A stretch of 64,000 nucleotides of DNA from an uncultured Lachnospiraceae bacterium (GTDB lineage: Bacteria; Bacillota; Clostridia; Lachnospirales; Lachnospiraceae): NCBI GenBank assembly GCA_949878435.1, contig CATLAK010000005.1:94930-158929 (forward strand), given 5' to 3'. Below are positions 1-7,940 of this stretch, in pieces. The notes under the pieces are model-generated. The model did not search any database and was not told the DNA's origin. It worked only from the letters and a program-made list of their open reading frames with translations. Every line of letters starts with the position of its first letter. Position 1 is the stretch's first letter. The position numbers and the translations under genes were made by a program.

Positions 1-863
1 ACGTCTTTCCAATGACCAAACCGCTCCACCTGATTGATATACTCATCTGCCAGATTCACGCCGCCCGTAAAAGCAACTTTTCCGTCAATCACCACTATCT
101 TCCTATGATCGCGGTTATTCTGGCTGGTGGATAAAAATGGGACAATGGGGGCGAACATTTTGGCTTTGATTCCATGCCTGCGCAATTCTTCAGGATATCT
201 GTAAGGCAAAAGCAAAATGGAGCACATCCCGTCATACATCACTCTGACCTCCACGCCTTCCTTCACCTTTTCCTTCAGAATATCCAGCACGGCATTCCAC
301 ATAATCCCCCGCTCTACGATAAAATACTCTAAGAAAATAAATTTTTCCGCCTTTTGCAGCTCCGCCAAAAGATCGGCAAACTTATCCTCCCCTACCGGAT
401 AATACACCGCACCAGATTCATGGTAGGCAGGGAAGCCTGCCGTATGCTCCATATAATGGGCAAATCCTTTCAGCTGGGCAGACCGTTCTTTGATTGCTTC
501 TTTCGTCTCCTTTGTGGTATAAAGAAGTCCTTTCGTTTCCTTCATGCGCCTGCCTAATTTGGTCTTTAAGCCAATCCCGCTGAAATTTCCAACCACGAAA
601 ATATAGATCAACGCCCCCAGCACGGGAAAAAGACAAAGAGGAATGATCCAGCTCATTTTAAACTCCGCCGGTTCATCCCTATTGACAATAAAAATGATCA
701 AAAATGCACCCAGCACATTCATGCTCTCCCATATAAAAGGGAAAAAACTGCGAAGCTCAAGAAAACTTCCAATCAGAACAAACATCTGCAGCAGCACCAT
801 TACAATAATGATCAGCGTGCGTCCAAATACAATTTTATACAGGCAATTAATAAATCGTTTCAT
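1..863 (-). CDS. cls: Cardiolipin synthase / phospholipase D family protein (3' part cut by window edge)
   Basis: This would make cardiolipin by joining two phosphatidylglycerols at the membrane. The reading frame starts at an ATG (863) behind AGGAA and runs off the left edge, so only about 287 residues are visible. The N-terminus has two hydrophobic helices separated by a short charged loop (NRDEPAEFKMSW), as in bacterial cardiolipin synthases. The first PLD catalytic motif is visible near the truncated end as HRKIVVIDG followed by GGVNLADEY; the second HKD motif would lie outside the window. The start is 9 bases beyond the stop codon of the pyridoxamine kinase gene, so the two are probably co-transcribed. 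Family assignment is firm; the exact lipid product is inferred. Confidence 0.9.
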   Translation of the reverse strand, partial: MKRFINCLYKIVFGRTLIIIVMVLLQMFVLIGSFLELRSFFPFIWESMNVLGAFLIIFIVNRDEPAEFKMSWIIPLCLFPVLGALIYIFVVGNFSGIGLKTKLGRRMKETKGLLYTTKETKEAIKERSAQLKGFAHYMEHTAGFPAYHESGAVYYPVGEDKFADLLAELQKAEKFIFLEYFIVERGIMWNAVLDILKEKVKEGVEVRVMYDGMCSILLLPYRYPEELRRHGIKAKMFAPIVPFLSTSQNNRDHRKIVVIDGKVAFTGGVNLADEYINQVERFGHWKD

Positions 864-872
864 ATTTCCTCA

Positions 873-1706
873 TCATCTTTTCAACAGGTGAAGTATTTCC
901 TCAAAGCAGACTCCGTTTTTTGACTCGATTCCCATCTCTATCGACTTCACCATACACTTCTTGACAAACTGCGACGCTTTTTTGACCGATTCCACAAAAG
1001 GCACTCCATTCACCGCATCCGCCGCTATGATTGCAGCAAACAGATCCCCTGTACCGCAGCGCTCATTTCCTTCCCTATAAGTCCTAAACAGCACAGATTC
1101 CTCCTGTTCCTGATACATATAGTTTGCTATAAACTTCCCCTGAGGTATACCTGTAATCACAATTTTTTCCGGTCCCATATCATGCAGCTTTTCCGTCATG
1201 GCAGACAGCTCCGCCCTCCTCCAGCCCCTTTCCCGATAGGGGGTGTCCGTCAATTTGCATGCCTCCGTCAGGTTCGGCGTAATGATGTCTGCAAGCGACA
1301 CCAGCCTGCGCATTCTGCGGCACATCTCCTCCGTATATGTTTCTGCAATTTTCCCGTGATCACCCATCACGGGATCGATAACAACAATCGTCCCTTCCGC
1401 TGAAAATTGCTCCACAAACGTCTCAACCAGCGTAATCTGCTCCTCTGACCCAAGAAATCCAGACATAATACCGTCAAACTTCAAATCCAGCTTTTTCCAC
1501 ATGGCAAAGTATTCCGGCAGCTTTGCCGTATAATCATCGAAGAAATACTCCGGATAACCCACATGATTGGATAAAATAGACGTCGGCACTGGGCAGCACT
1601 GAATTTTCAGATGAGAAATAACCGGCATCGATACCGCCAGTGCACATCTGCCAAATCCAGTCAGATCATTAATCGCTGCAATTTTCTTCTGTCTTCTTTC
1701 TTCCAT
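873..1706 (-). CDS. pdxY: Pyridoxamine/pyridoxal kinase, PfkB fold
   Basis: This 277-aa ribokinase-fold enzyme is predicted to phosphorylate pyridoxamine or pyridoxal in vitamin B6 salvage, giving PLP in the cytoplasm. Supporting motifs are the N-terminal NDLTGFGRCALAVSMPVIS, the central VIDPVMGDHG, ITPNLTEA, and the C-terminal GTGDLF, where the Asp is the catalytic base and the Gly-rich turn forms the anion hole. Length and motif order match the PdxY-like kinases common in Clostridia. The ATG at 1706 is preceded by AAGGAAGG at 6 nt spacing. It lies just upstream of cls on the same strand. Whether pyridoxamine or pyridoxal is preferred cannot be read from the sequence. Confidence 0.9.
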   Translation of the reverse strand: MEERRQKKIAAINDLTGFGRCALAVSMPVISHLKIQCCPVPTSILSNHVGYPEYFFDDYTAKLPEYFAMWKKLDLKFDGIMSGFLGSEEQITLVETFVEQFSAEGTIVVIDPVMGDHGKIAETYTEEMCRRMRRLVSLADIITPNLTEACKLTDTPYRERGWRRAELSAMTEKLHDMGPEKIVITGIPQGKFIANYMYQEQEESVLFRTYREGNERCGTGDLFAAIIAADAVNGVPFVESVKKASQFVKKCMVKSIEMGIESKNGVCFEEILHLLKR

Positions 1707-1818
1707 TATTTTCCTTCCTTATGTTAAAAAAAGTGTACACGTATATCACATGCACACCATTCCTCTGCTCTGCGCAAACTCCATCCGCAGACCGCAGGCA
1801 CCTTATGGGATTTCGAAA

Positions 1819-1892
1819 CGTGCGTTAGAGGATTCGAACCCCCGACCTTTTGGTCCGTAGCCAAACGCTCTATCCAGCTGAGCTAAACGCAC
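1819..1892 (-). tRNA. tRNA-Arg (anticodon ACG)
   Basis: The reverse strand folds as a canonical cloverleaf: acceptor GTGCGTT/AACGCAC with discriminator G, D-arm with AGCTGGATAGAGC, anticodon stem TTTGG/CCAAA around loop CTACGGA (anticodon ACG), and T-arm GGGGGTTCGAATCC. CCA is not encoded. It reads CGN arginine codons after A34-to-inosine editing. Confidence 0.97.
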
Positions 1893-1979
1893 ATCCATTG
1901 CTATTATCTGCAACAAAAAACATTTTATTATAAGCCAGCCGCTTTGTCAAGGGAATTTCCATTTTTTGTTTTTATATTG

Positions 1980-2021
1980 GTAGCAGTTCAGCCCGCAAGT
2001 ACAGGAGGGCTGAGCTGTTAC
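1980..2021. repeat. Short copy of the dispersed palindromic element (copy E)
   Basis: Arms of about 15 bp (GTAGCAGTTCAGCCC and GGGCTGAGCTGTTAC, two mismatches) enclose CGCAAGTACAGGA. The left half matches the arm of the element at 6704. The element ends 16 nt beyond the dnaJ-like stop codon and could act as a terminator or 3' mRNA structure. The rest of the gap 1707-2037 holds the tRNA and nothing else I recognise. Confidence 0.7.
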
Positions 2022-2037
2022 TTTACAGTTGCAAACC

Positions 2038-2727
2038 TTAATATCGATAATAGGGACCCCCTCCGCAGCATAGTCCGCCTCCTCCGCAGCAGAGATTGCA
2101 AAGCATATTCGCAATACATAATTTCAGGCAAAAGCTGTTCCCGCCTGTATACGGCTGTCCATAGGTGTACTGTCTTTGCCGATACCAGGTACCTCCGTTT
2201 TCAAACTGATATACCAGATTGCTGTAGTCCCAGTTATCCGGTTCTAATGCCTGCGCCCGTCTGGCATGTTCCAGGGCAGATACCTGATTGCCAAGCCCAG
2301 CGTGTGCCAATGCGCTGTAATAATACCATCTGGCACTGCGGGTGCTCTCCTCCATGCCATCCAGCACGGTTCTTGCTTCCTTGTAATAGCCGTTTCTCAC
2401 ATAATTGCCTGCTGCGCGAAGATGACTGTCCTCTTCATAGCCTGTTCCTGTGTTGCTATATCCGCCGAAACCTCCAAAGTCCCTGTAAGTTCCTCCATAC
2501 CCCCCGGACGAACTGCTGCCCTGATAGCCGCAGCCTTCCGTGCGTTCCTTCATAATCTGCTGATAAGCCTGCTGTATCTCCTTGAACCGCTCTTCCGCCT
2601 CTTCCTTACGGGGATTGTTAATGTTAGCATCAGGATGATATTTTCTGCTGAGCGCCTTGTATGCTTTTTTAATCTCTTCCTCTGTGGCAGTTCTGGGAAT
2701 CCCCAGAACCTCATACGGATCTCTCAT
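2038..2727 (-). CDS. DnaJ-domain protein with TPR-like region and Cys/Gly-rich tail
   Basis: This is a 229-aa J-domain protein, not full-length DnaJ. Residues 1-70 form the J domain with the Hsp70-stimulating HPD in SRKYHPDA. It is followed by a Gly/Ser/Tyr-rich linker, then a TPR-like helical repeat (about residues 105-170: [39 protein letters not shown]). The tail is unusual: [15 protein letters not shown] and then [15 protein letters not shown]. There is no DnaJ zinc-finger domain. It should recruit DnaK to a particular client, perhaps membrane-linked through the tail. The start overlaps the end of the DUF5685 gene by 17 nt, so the two are translationally coupled. The client is unknown. 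Confidence 0.85.
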   Translation of the reverse strand: MRDPYEVLGIPRTATEEEIKKAYKALSRKYHPDANINNPRKEEAEERFKEIQQAYQQIMKERTEGCGYQGSSSSGGYGGTYRDFGGFGGYSNTGTGYEEDSHLRAAGNYVRNGYYKEARTVLDGMEESTRSARWYYYSALAHAGLGNQVSALEHARRAQALEPDNWDYSNLVYQFENGGTWYRQRQYTYGQPYTGGNSFCLKLCIANMLCNLCCGGGGLCCGGGPYYRY

Positions 2728-3559
2728 TTTTCCTCTCCGCTTCCCTTTTCTGCCTCACCATTTCATACCGGTACCAGATACCGGAATACAAAATGTTTCT
2801 TAATATTTCCAGATTTTCTATAATGGGGAGTTTTTCAAATTCCCTGCAGCATCCAGCCATCATCATGGTAAGAAGCGTCTTTACTTCCTCTTCAAAATCC
2901 GGATCATGATATTTTTTAAAAAGAGGGTTATACCGCTGCTCCTTTATATCCTCTTCCAAATCCTCATAGGCATCCAGAAGATAAATGAACTTTCCAAGAT
3001 AATTGCCCATAATTTTTAAGTTTTCCTGCCATTCATCCTCCCGCACGGCAAGGACCTCTCCCATAATATTCCCAAAAATTCCTGCCATATGGTCGATATC
3101 CTGATTTTGTTTCTTCTCTTCTGCGGAAAACTCTCTCATAAAAGATGCAATTCTTCTTGCCTTATCCCCATACTTGACACAGACTCTCCTGCATGAACGC
3201 TTCAACAGCTTTCCATATGCCAGACGGGTGATCTTTTTTTCATCCTCCCAGTCATCCCTGCATTTATAGTAGGCAAAAAGCACATTCATATCTGCCCCAT
3301 ATTCCGAAAACTCATTGGTTCTGATCCTATGCTTTTCCAAAGGATGGGCAATGCATTTTGCTTCCCACACTTTCGTTTCCGGCTCATACAAGCTGCCTAA
3401 CAGCATCACCAAAAAGGTCATATCATAGGTCAGGCTCAGCTGTCCCGCTCTTCCATAAAGCTCCTTTAAGGTATGGCAAAGCCCGCAGTAATAGGAATGA
3501 TAAATATCAAACTCTTTAAATTTCATATCCCCCTTGTTGACAATGATGTATCCGAACAT
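2711..3559 (-). CDS. DUF5685 family protein
   Basis: This 282-aa protein matches the DUF5685 family by its N-terminus ([18 protein letters not shown]) and the YYCGLCHTL motif near residue 25. The middle is mostly helical with many charged and aromatic residues, including [20 protein letters not shown] and [12 protein letters not shown]. Conserved Cys and Asp/Glu residues suggest a metal- or isoprenoid-synthase-like helical fold, but the function is not established. The gene sits between a zinc-ribbon membrane protein and a J-domain protein, overlapping the latter, so the three form a probable operon linked to protein folding. The ATG is preceded by AGGAG. Confidence 0.8.
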   Translation of the reverse strand: MFGYIIVNKGDMKFKEFDIYHSYYCGLCHTLKELYGRAGQLSLTYDMTFLVMLLGSLYEPETKVWEAKCIAHPLEKHRIRTNEFSEYGADMNVLFAYYKCRDDWEDEKKITRLAYGKLLKRSCRRVCVKYGDKARRIASFMREFSAEEKKQNQDIDHMAGIFGNIMGEVLAVREDEWQENLKIMGNYLGKFIYLLDAYEDLEEDIKEQRYNPLFKKYHDPDFEEEVKTLLTMMMAGCCREFEKLPIIENLEILRNILYSGIWYRYEMVRQKREAERKNERSV

Positions 3560-3586
3560 GGCATTCTCCTGTCTGACTTTAAATCC

Positions 3587-3979
3587 CTAACTCTTTTTAA
3601 TAAAGGTCTGACCGCATTTGGGGCATCTGATCTCAATCTTACCCTTGCCCCTGGGAATCCTTATCTTCTGTCTGCAGGATGGACATTTGTAAATATGGTG
3701 TGTTCTGCGCTGCTGCATATCCCTTTTCCATGTGGCAAAGGTCTGCCGCACTTTATATGTGTAACGCAGATACGCAGTATTTTCCGCCCGCCGCTTATAA
3801 ACATTTTTAGAGAGCATCCTGAAATAGGCATATACCATAAGTGCTGCTCCAATCAGGTAAAATACGCTTCCGCCAAGCAGCGATACAGCAAAGCAGACCA
3901 GGACCACCACCATCAAAAAACGATTCAGCTGGTCTGTTCCATATCTGCCCTGCATGAACCGGTATATTTTTTCTCTCAT
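3587..3979 (-). CDS. Small membrane protein with C-terminal zinc ribbon
   Basis: This 130-aa protein has two adjacent hydrophobic segments (about residues 20-55) and then a basic region. The C-terminal zinc ribbon has two cysteine pairs (CPSCRQK and RCPKCGQTF). The domain order suggests a membrane-anchored metal-binding protein with a cytoplasmic ribbon. It is the first gene of the probable operon with DUF5685 and the J-domain protein (gap of 27 nt to the next gene). The start is an ATG behind AAAGGATG at 9 nt. No specific function can be assigned. A 61-codon frame overlapping its start on the same strand is a shadow. Confidence 0.75.
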   Translation of the reverse strand: MREKIYRFMQGRYGTDQLNRFLMVVVLVCFAVSLLGGSVFYLIGAALMVYAYFRMLSKNVYKRRAENTAYLRYTYKVRQTFATWKRDMQQRRTHHIYKCPSCRQKIRIPRGKGKIEIRCPKCGQTFIKKS

Positions 3980-4076
3980 TTACAGTCACATCCTTTAATT
4001 TTATTCTGTTTTATATCCTACTTCTTTCTATGTCATAAATCAATTAACGCAATATAAAGGAATCTAAATAATTTCT

Positions 4077-4127
4077 TAAAAAATCCTGCTTACCGGAAAT
4101 CCAGAAGATTCCCTGGTAAGCAGGATT
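4077..4127 (-). terminator. Rho-independent terminator of the chemotaxis receptor gene
   Basis: On the minus strand a 13-bp perfect stem (AATCCTGCTTACC with GGTAAGCAGGATT) is followed directly by TTTTTT. It lies 20 nt beyond the receptor stop codon. Confidence 0.92.
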
Positions 4128-4147
4128 CACCTGTAAGAAAAATCAAT

Positions 4148-6262
4148 TTAAACCTTAAATACCTCCAGCAGTTCTGACAGTTCTCTCGATCTCTTTTCAA
4201 GTATTTCAGCCGCCTTGTCTAATTCCTCCACTGAAATCAGCTGCTGCTTCGCCGTATCGTAAACGTTCTCTGATCCCGCCGCTGTCTGTGCCGAAACGGC
4301 TGAAATCGCAGATATGGCAGACAACGTCGCACTGCGGTCTTCCTCCATATTGGCAACACTGTCATTGATCAGATTAAGTGCCTCTAAAAGTTCTGATACC
4401 TGTTCGCCTATGCGGTCGAAGGAAGCGGTGGTCAAAGAAACTGCCTTCTGCTGTTCATCCACAATGCCCTCTGCCTGTTTTGCCACCCCTGCCGCCTCTT
4501 TCGTCTGATTTTCAATTTCCTCCACGATCCGGGCAATCTGTGCTGAAGATGAAATAGATTCATCCGCCAGCTTCTTGATTTCCTGTGCCACCACAGCAAA
4601 TCCTTTGCCGGCGCTTCCCGCCCTTGCCGCTTCAATAGATGCATTCAGGGATAAAAGGTTCGTCTGCTCGGCAATCTCATTGATTGCTTCTATAATCGTG
4701 CCGATCGATCTTGACTTATTTTCCAAATTTTCAATCGACTCAATGATATTGGAGGTTATCGTAATGGTCGACCCGGTACTGTCCTTAAGCTGCGTCACGG
4801 AATCCATGCCTGTTTCGATCACCTGCTCCGCCCCTTTTGCCAGAACATTGATCTGGCTGGAGTTCTCTGCCACTTCTCCGATTCTGCCAGATAATGCATC
4901 CATCTGTTTCAGACAGTCTTCTGATTCATCGTCCATCTTTCCGATTCCCTGCCGCATTTCTGAGATCTCCAGCTGAATATCTCTGGAAGATTTCACAAAG
5001 CTGTCAGAAGCAGCCGACATCCCGCTTACCGCTCCGGTAAGTTCCCCGTTGACATCCTTAACGCTGGTGACAAGTTTCTTCATATGGGTAGTCATATCTG
5101 TGATTCCCTCTGCAAGCAGATTAAATTCATCCCTGCGTCTGGTTCTCACCTCAACGGTAAGATCGCCTTCTGATACCTTTTTCAGTTTACGTATCATATC
5201 ATAGATAGCGCCCCCATACTGCCCTGCCAGAATAGAACCCAGCAAAATGGCAATCAAGCTGGCAAGCACCACCAGAAAAATTGAAAATTGCTGTATATCT
5301 GCCGTCTGTCCAATAATCGTCTCCCTTGGAATCAGGGCACAGATCAACGCATTCCTGCCTTCAATCGCAGAATACAGGAATAAATATGTATTATCCTCCA
5401 CGTAGGAAAACCCGCTGGACTCTTCGCTTGCAAAAGCCGCATCCACATAAGACTTGCCAACAAAGACACTTCCCTCGGTTCCGCCGGACGCGGAAGAAAT
5501 ATACTCCGTTCCGTCACAGGTGACAAAGCCCGTCACGCTTCCCTCCCCCGCATCCAAAGAAGCAATCGTATCTTCTATCACGCTCTTGCTGATATCCACC
5601 ACCAGCACCGCCCGTTCATTGTTGAAATATCTTGCCATCCTTGCCCCATACTGGCCAGAGTCGGTCCTCAATTGTTCGTCAATTTCGCACTGGTTGCCAA
5701 ACAAGAAGAATTTATACTGATCTTCATATACCATCTGCCCCTGGGGCGTCTCTATAAACGCTGAATACAAGTTAGGCTCCGACGACTGCGTGGTCGTAAT
5801 GGATGCCTGGGTATCAGACAGCATATAAATATTGGAAACCAGCGCATCCCCGGTAGCCGCCTTGCTGAATGTATCCCGGTATTCCACGGGAACATGGGAA
5901 TGCTTTACATTATCGTTATCATAAAGTCCTCTGTAGAACTGTTTAAGCGTATCATCGTTCAAATATTCTTTATACTTTGTCTGCACCGTGTCAAATGCAA
6001 GGGACAGATACTGATTCATCATCCCTACCGTCTGCTCTGCCGACATTTCATAACTCGATATGATCTGGCTGGATGCCTTCTGATAAGAAACCACCCCCAG
6101 CACAATGATAAAGATAACCGGTATCAGGAAGGACGTAATCAGTTTAAAGCGGATCCTTCTAAAGAAGAGAATCGGATTTTTCCCTTTCTTTTTCTGCTCC
6201 TTCGGTGCTTTTTCAGGCGCTTTCACCGCCTGTTTCTTTTTATCCATGCCTTTTTTCTTCAC
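4148..6262 (-). CDS. Methyl-accepting chemotaxis protein
   Basis: This transmembrane chemoreceptor of about 704 aa senses an extracellular ligand and controls CheA. A Lys-rich cytoplasmic N-terminus precedes TM1 ([20 protein letters not shown]). A periplasm-facing sensor domain of about 270 residues of dCache type follows, then TM2 ([19 protein letters not shown]) and a HAMP segment. The long signalling coiled coil carries the hairpin tip motif [21 protein letters not shown] chose the GTG at 6262 because GGGAGG lies 8 nt upstream; an in-frame codon at 6289 lacks a site, and the ATG at 6247 is also possible. No che or flagellar genes are near, so it is an orphan receptor. The ligand is unknown. 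Confidence 0.92.
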   Translation of the reverse strand: MKKKGMDKKKQAVKAPEKAPKEQKKKGKNPILFFRRIRFKLITSFLIPVIFIIVLGVVSYQKASSQIISSYEMSAEQTVGMMNQYLSLAFDTVQTKYKEYLNDDTLKQFYRGLYDNDNVKHSHVPVEYRDTFSKAATGDALVSNIYMLSDTQASITTTQSSEPNLYSAFIETPQGQMVYEDQYKFFLFGNQCEIDEQLRTDSGQYGARMARYFNNERAVLVVDISKSVIEDTIASLDAGEGSVTGFVTCDGTEYISSASGGTEGSVFVGKSYVDAAFASEESSGFSYVEDNTYLFLYSAIEGRNALICALIPRETIIGQTADIQQFSIFLVVLASLIAILLGSILAGQYGGAIYDMIRKLKKVSEGDLTVEVRTRRRDEFNLLAEGITDMTTHMKKLVTSVKDVNGELTGAVSGMSAASDSFVKSSRDIQLEISEMRQGIGKMDDESEDCLKQMDALSGRIGEVAENSSQINVLAKGAEQVIETGMDSVTQLKDSTGSTITITSNIIESIENLENKSRSIGTIIEAINEIAEQTNLLSLNASIEAARAGSAGKGFAVVAQEIKKLADESISSSAQIARIVEEIENQTKEAAGVAKQAEGIVDEQQKAVSLTTASFDRIGEQVSELLEALNLINDSVANMEEDRSATLSAISAISAVSAQTAAGSENVYDTAKQQLISVEELDKAAEILEKRSRELSELLEVFKV

Positions 6263-6450
6263 TCTGTCATCCTCCCATGTCCCTGTCATATTTACAACAC
6301 CATTTTATAACATTTTACCAGATTTCATTTTCATTTTCCACCTATTTATGTGCAAAAAAAGCAAAAATCACTCGTGCCAAATTCAACAGCATGCAAAACA
6401 ACCTTATACCAACGAACGCCGCCACGCTTTGCGAGCCGGCTTATCGTAAC

Positions 6451-6477
6451 AAAAAAGGCAGGTTTTCACCTGCCCTT
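6451..6477 (-). terminator. Rho-independent terminator after the 37-aa peptide gene
   Basis: On the minus strand a perfect 7-bp stem, GGCAGGT and ACCTGCC with loop GAAA, is followed by TTTTTT. It is 14 nt beyond the stop codon of the small gene. Confidence 0.92.
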
Positions 6478-6490
6478 AGAATCTGCTGTA

Positions 6491-6604
6491 TTAGTCCTCT
6501 ATGTCCTGATCTGCCGCTACAGCTGAAACCACGGAAGACACCACCGAAACAACCACCGCTATGATAATAACAAGCAATCCTCCTGCCAATAACATGAATT
6601 CCAT
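6491..6604 (-). CDS. 37-aa single-pass membrane peptide
   Basis: The peptide starts MEFMLLAGGLLVIIIA, continues with a Val/Ser-rich helix and ends in an acidic tail (ADQDIED). It is a single transmembrane segment of about 24 residues with a short charged C-terminus. The ATG at 6604 has AAGGAGA 7 nt upstream. A longer in-frame start at 6673 would overlap the promoter and lacks a ribosome site. A consensus-like promoter and a strong terminator bracket the gene, so it is a single-gene transcription unit. No family is recognised; it could be a membrane-complex subunit, a regulatory peptide or a type I toxin. No antisense RNA or repeat that would favour a toxin is evident. Confidence 0.7.
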   Translation of the reverse strand: MEFMLLAGGLLVIIIAVVVSVVSSVVSAVAADQDIED

Positions 6605-6644
6605 CTCTGCATCTCCTTTGCATCGCATTTGCACTAATATATTT

Positions 6645-6673
6645 ATTGTACTAAATAGACAGCCGTTTTTCAA
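6645..6673 (-). promoter_or_regulatory. Sigma-A promoter of the 37-aa peptide gene
   Basis: On the minus strand TTGAAA (6668-6673) and TACAAT (6645-6650) are separated by exactly 17 bp, and the AAGGAGA ribosome site lies about 30 nt downstream of the -10. Confidence 0.75.
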
Positions 6674-6703
6674 CCATAAAATCTATAAAATATTCCATTC
6701 TTA

Positions 6704-6799
6704 GTAACAGCTCAGCCTGCAAGTACAGGAGAGCAGCTTGGAAAGCGGACGGCTCGGCGCAGATGGCGGCACACCTGTACTTGCAGGCTGAGCTGTTAC
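6704..6799. repeat. Dispersed palindromic element (copy D)
   Basis: Perfect 26-bp inverted arms (6704-6729 and 6774-6799; each begins GTAACAGCTCAGCCTGCAAG in its own orientation) flank a 44-bp centre containing GCAGCTTGGAAAGCGGACGG. That centre resembles part of the arm of the larger element at 21664. The element ends 6 nt beyond the HD-GYP stop codon. No coding capacity. Confidence 0.9.
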
Positions 6800-6805
6800 C
6801 CATTC

Positions 6806-7855
6806 TTACTCTAGGACCTGTTCAATAAAGATAGTCCTTTCTTTTGAAAGATCTACGATCTTGGTCTCGGTAATCGGGCGGTTCGTCCGATTGAAGAACA
6901 CTTTCACGATGGGTCTGGGACCCTGGTTCTTCCGGATATTGGCGACAATTCCAACTTCCCCGTTAGAAAGCCTTACCATGACCCCCAAAGGATAAACCGG
7001 AATATTATTTACAAACGCCTGCACTACATCGTTGTTGAAGAACAGACCGCCGGAACCGTAGATTTCTTCTATTGCAATATAAGGCGGCATATTCTGAACC
7101 GTAACATGATCGTCATAATATGCACAAAGTCCCACTATCTGCGCGCACAGCGGAATATCTGTACCCTGTTTGATCTTCGGGAACCCCGATCCATCCCATC
7201 TTTCATGGTGATACAGAATGATTTCGCAGATTTCCTGCGGAATTTCTTTTTGTTTGGCGAAGTAATATCCATAAGTGGGATGCTCTTCCCAGAGTTGTTG
7301 CTGCTGGGCATTGCGCTCCTTGGTTCCCAGCACCAGCGGCATTTCACAGATGCCCACATCATGGAGCAGCCCGCCCACCACTGCCGTCAGGATTTCCTCC
7401 TCCGATTGTCCCATAGCGCCAGCCACCATGCCTGACAATACGGCTGTATGCACGCTGTGCTGGTATAATCGCAGGTTATCCACCAGCTTCAGCTGCACAC
7501 AAAACTCCATCACTGTCTCCTGACGGCAGACTCTCGGAATCATGTCTTCAAGCATGTCCGCGATTCTTACCATATTATCATTCTTATTCGCCTCTGCCTG
7601 TCTGGGAGATATCTTTCTTAGGTATAACAGAAAATCCTGCTCCAGATTCTCCGTCATTTTGTCAATGGGGGTGACAAATAAAGAGTTTCTGTCAACGATC
7701 TCAACCGTTTCGATGTTCAGCTCCCTGATTTTCTGTATCCCCTTAATTGTGAGGGCATGTCCCTCCTTAAGCAGCAATGTGGTGCTATCCGGCACCATGA
7801 CTGCTGCTGCCAGTACCATTCCAGGCCTTATATCTTCTACCTTAACCTGTCCCAT
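6806..7855 (-). CDS. HD-GYP domain protein, putative cyclic-di-GMP phosphodiesterase
   Basis: This cytoplasmic protein of 349 aa probably hydrolyses a cyclic dinucleotide. An N-terminal domain (about residues 1-110) precedes the HD-GYP domain. The metal-binding HD pair is in GGLLHDVGICEMP. The second signature reads HHERWDGSGFP, with Phe in place of the usual Tyr of GYP, a conservative variant seen in some active members. The later IVGLCAYYDD matches the family. A small C-terminal beta region (about residues 280-349) with MVRLSNGEVGIVANI resembles the tail found on many clostridial HD-GYP proteins. No transmembrane helix is present. The ATG has AAAGGGA upstream. The gene is alone on its strand. 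Confidence 0.88.
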   Translation of the reverse strand: MGQVKVEDIRPGMVLAAAVMVPDSTTLLLKEGHALTIKGIQKIRELNIETVEIVDRNSLFVTPIDKMTENLEQDFLLYLRKISPRQAEANKNDNMVRIADMLEDMIPRVCRQETVMEFCVQLKLVDNLRLYQHSVHTAVLSGMVAGAMGQSEEEILTAVVGGLLHDVGICEMPLVLGTKERNAQQQQLWEEHPTYGYYFAKQKEIPQEICEIILYHHERWDGSGFPKIKQGTDIPLCAQIVGLCAYYDDHVTVQNMPPYIAIEEIYGSGGLFFNNDVVQAFVNNIPVYPLGVMVRLSNGEVGIVANIRKNQGPRPIVKVFFNRTNRPITETKIVDLSKERTIFIEQVLE

Positions 7856-7940
7856 AACAATCCCTTTCCGTTCAAAATTAATATACCCAATGCTGACATT
7901 ATAACGTATTTCTCCCGGAAAGCCTAGTAGGTATTTTAGC

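Noticed and set aside
1944..2823. Two long plus-strand open frames opposite the dnaJ-like gene
   Set aside because: They are antisense shadows of a well-supported gene and have no ribosome site.
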